DNA of 5,056 nucleotides from Elusimicrobia bacterium RIFCSPLOWO2_01_FULL_59_12 (GTDB lineage Bacteria; Elusimicrobiota; Elusimicrobia; 2-01-FULL-59-12): the NCBI GenBank assembly GCA_001800075.1, contig MGUR01000047.1, positions 1 through 5,056 of the forward strand. The letters are read 5' to 3'. Below the pieces are notes generated by a model. The model worked only from the letters and a program-made list of their open reading frames with translations. It was not told where the DNA came from and searched no databases. Position 1 is the stretch's first letter; each line of letters opens with the position of its first letter. Of the stretch, positions 4,910 through 5,056 are shown piece after piece. The position numbers and the translations under genes were made by a program.

Positions 4910-5056
4910 ATGAACAAGCTTCTCGTCCGCATCGCTTCGCTTATGCTGATTCCCTGCCTGGCCGCGGATCCGGCAACGGCGTCCAGCTTCGCCAATCAGT
5001 CCCTCTCCCCCGCGCGGGAGAGGGCGGCCTGCCCGCCAACGCTTCAACGGCGGGGG
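4910..5056 (+). CDS. N-terminal fragment of a putative exported protein (3' partial), frame entering a repeat
   Basis: The frame starts at ATG 4910 and is open to the right edge (49 codons). Residues 1 to about 25 look like a Sec signal peptide: a short basic start (MNKLLVR), a hydrophobic core (IASLMLIPCLAA), and a probable cleavage site after PATA at about residue 24. The cysteine at residue 16 is not in a convincing lipobox. From about codon 31 onward the frame is encoded by the palindromic repeat at 5001-5055 and reads as low-information Arg- and Pro-rich sequence. The mature protein is therefore unknown, and the gene may be broken by the repeat. There is no clear Shine-Dalgarno sequence before the ATG. 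Confidence 0.4.
   Translation, partial: MNKLLVRIASLMLIPCLAADPATASSFANQSLSPARERAACPPTLQRRG
5001..5055. repeat. palindromic GC-rich repeat at the right edge
   Basis: A perfect 9-bp inverted repeat, CCCTCTCCC (5001-5009) with GGGAGAGGG (5016-5024) and a 6-nt loop, is followed by a second inverted pair, CCCGCC (5032-5037) with GGCGGG (5049-5054). The CCCTCTCCC...GGGAGAGGG form is a common dispersed intergenic palindrome in many bacterial genomes (general knowledge, not a search). It may continue beyond the window. It differs from the elements at 201-273 and 3528-3596. Confidence 0.65.

Noticed and set aside
4862..5047. Minus-strand ORF at the right edge
   Set aside because: Its N-terminal part is encoded by the palindromic repeat and the remainder lies opposite the signal-peptide sequence. 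The product has no recognisable features.

Overview
The window reads as bacterial chromosomal DNA, GC-rich and with strongly GC-biased third codon positions, from an organism that starts genes with ATG, GTG or TTG. The pheA-hisC-aroF order, the PheA and DAHP synthase architectures, and the abundance of palindromic intergenic repeats would fit an uncultivated environmental lineage (Omnitrophota, Nitrospirota or a deltaproteobacterial relative). That placement is a weak inference from style and not shown by any marker gene.

Layout, all on the + strand. (1) Positions 1-200 hold the possible 3' end of an unrecognised gene. (2) Positions 201-273 are a compact palindromic repeat that ends just before pheA and carries its best Shine-Dalgarno sequence. 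(3) Positions 283-3523 form a tight aromatic amino acid operon: PheA (chorismate mutase, prephenate dehydratase and ACT domain), a HisC-type aminotransferase, and a DAHP synthase of the AroA-I-beta class with an N-terminal regulatory domain. Together they cover entry into the shikimate pathway, the branch from chorismate to phenylpyruvate, and the final transamination. (4) Positions 3528-3596 carry an inverted array of 7-bp repeats exactly at the end of aroF. An ATG overlapping the aroF stop is in frame with the next gene but is cut off by a TAG inside this array. (5) Positions 3562-3819 encode a small protein with two membrane segments. (6) Positions 3871-4762 encode a two-gene toxin-antitoxin-like pair: a 74-residue partner overlapping a TTG-started AbiEii-family nucleotidyltransferase. 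(7) Positions 4763-4909 are non-coding with three small consecutive hairpins. (8) From 4910 to the edge runs the start of an exported protein, whose frame enters a third palindromic repeat at about 5001.

The genes belong to known families. The least ordinary aspects are the three different palindromic elements placed at or inside gene boundaries, and their apparent effects on starts and reading frames. I do not see convincing evidence for a wholly new biological system.
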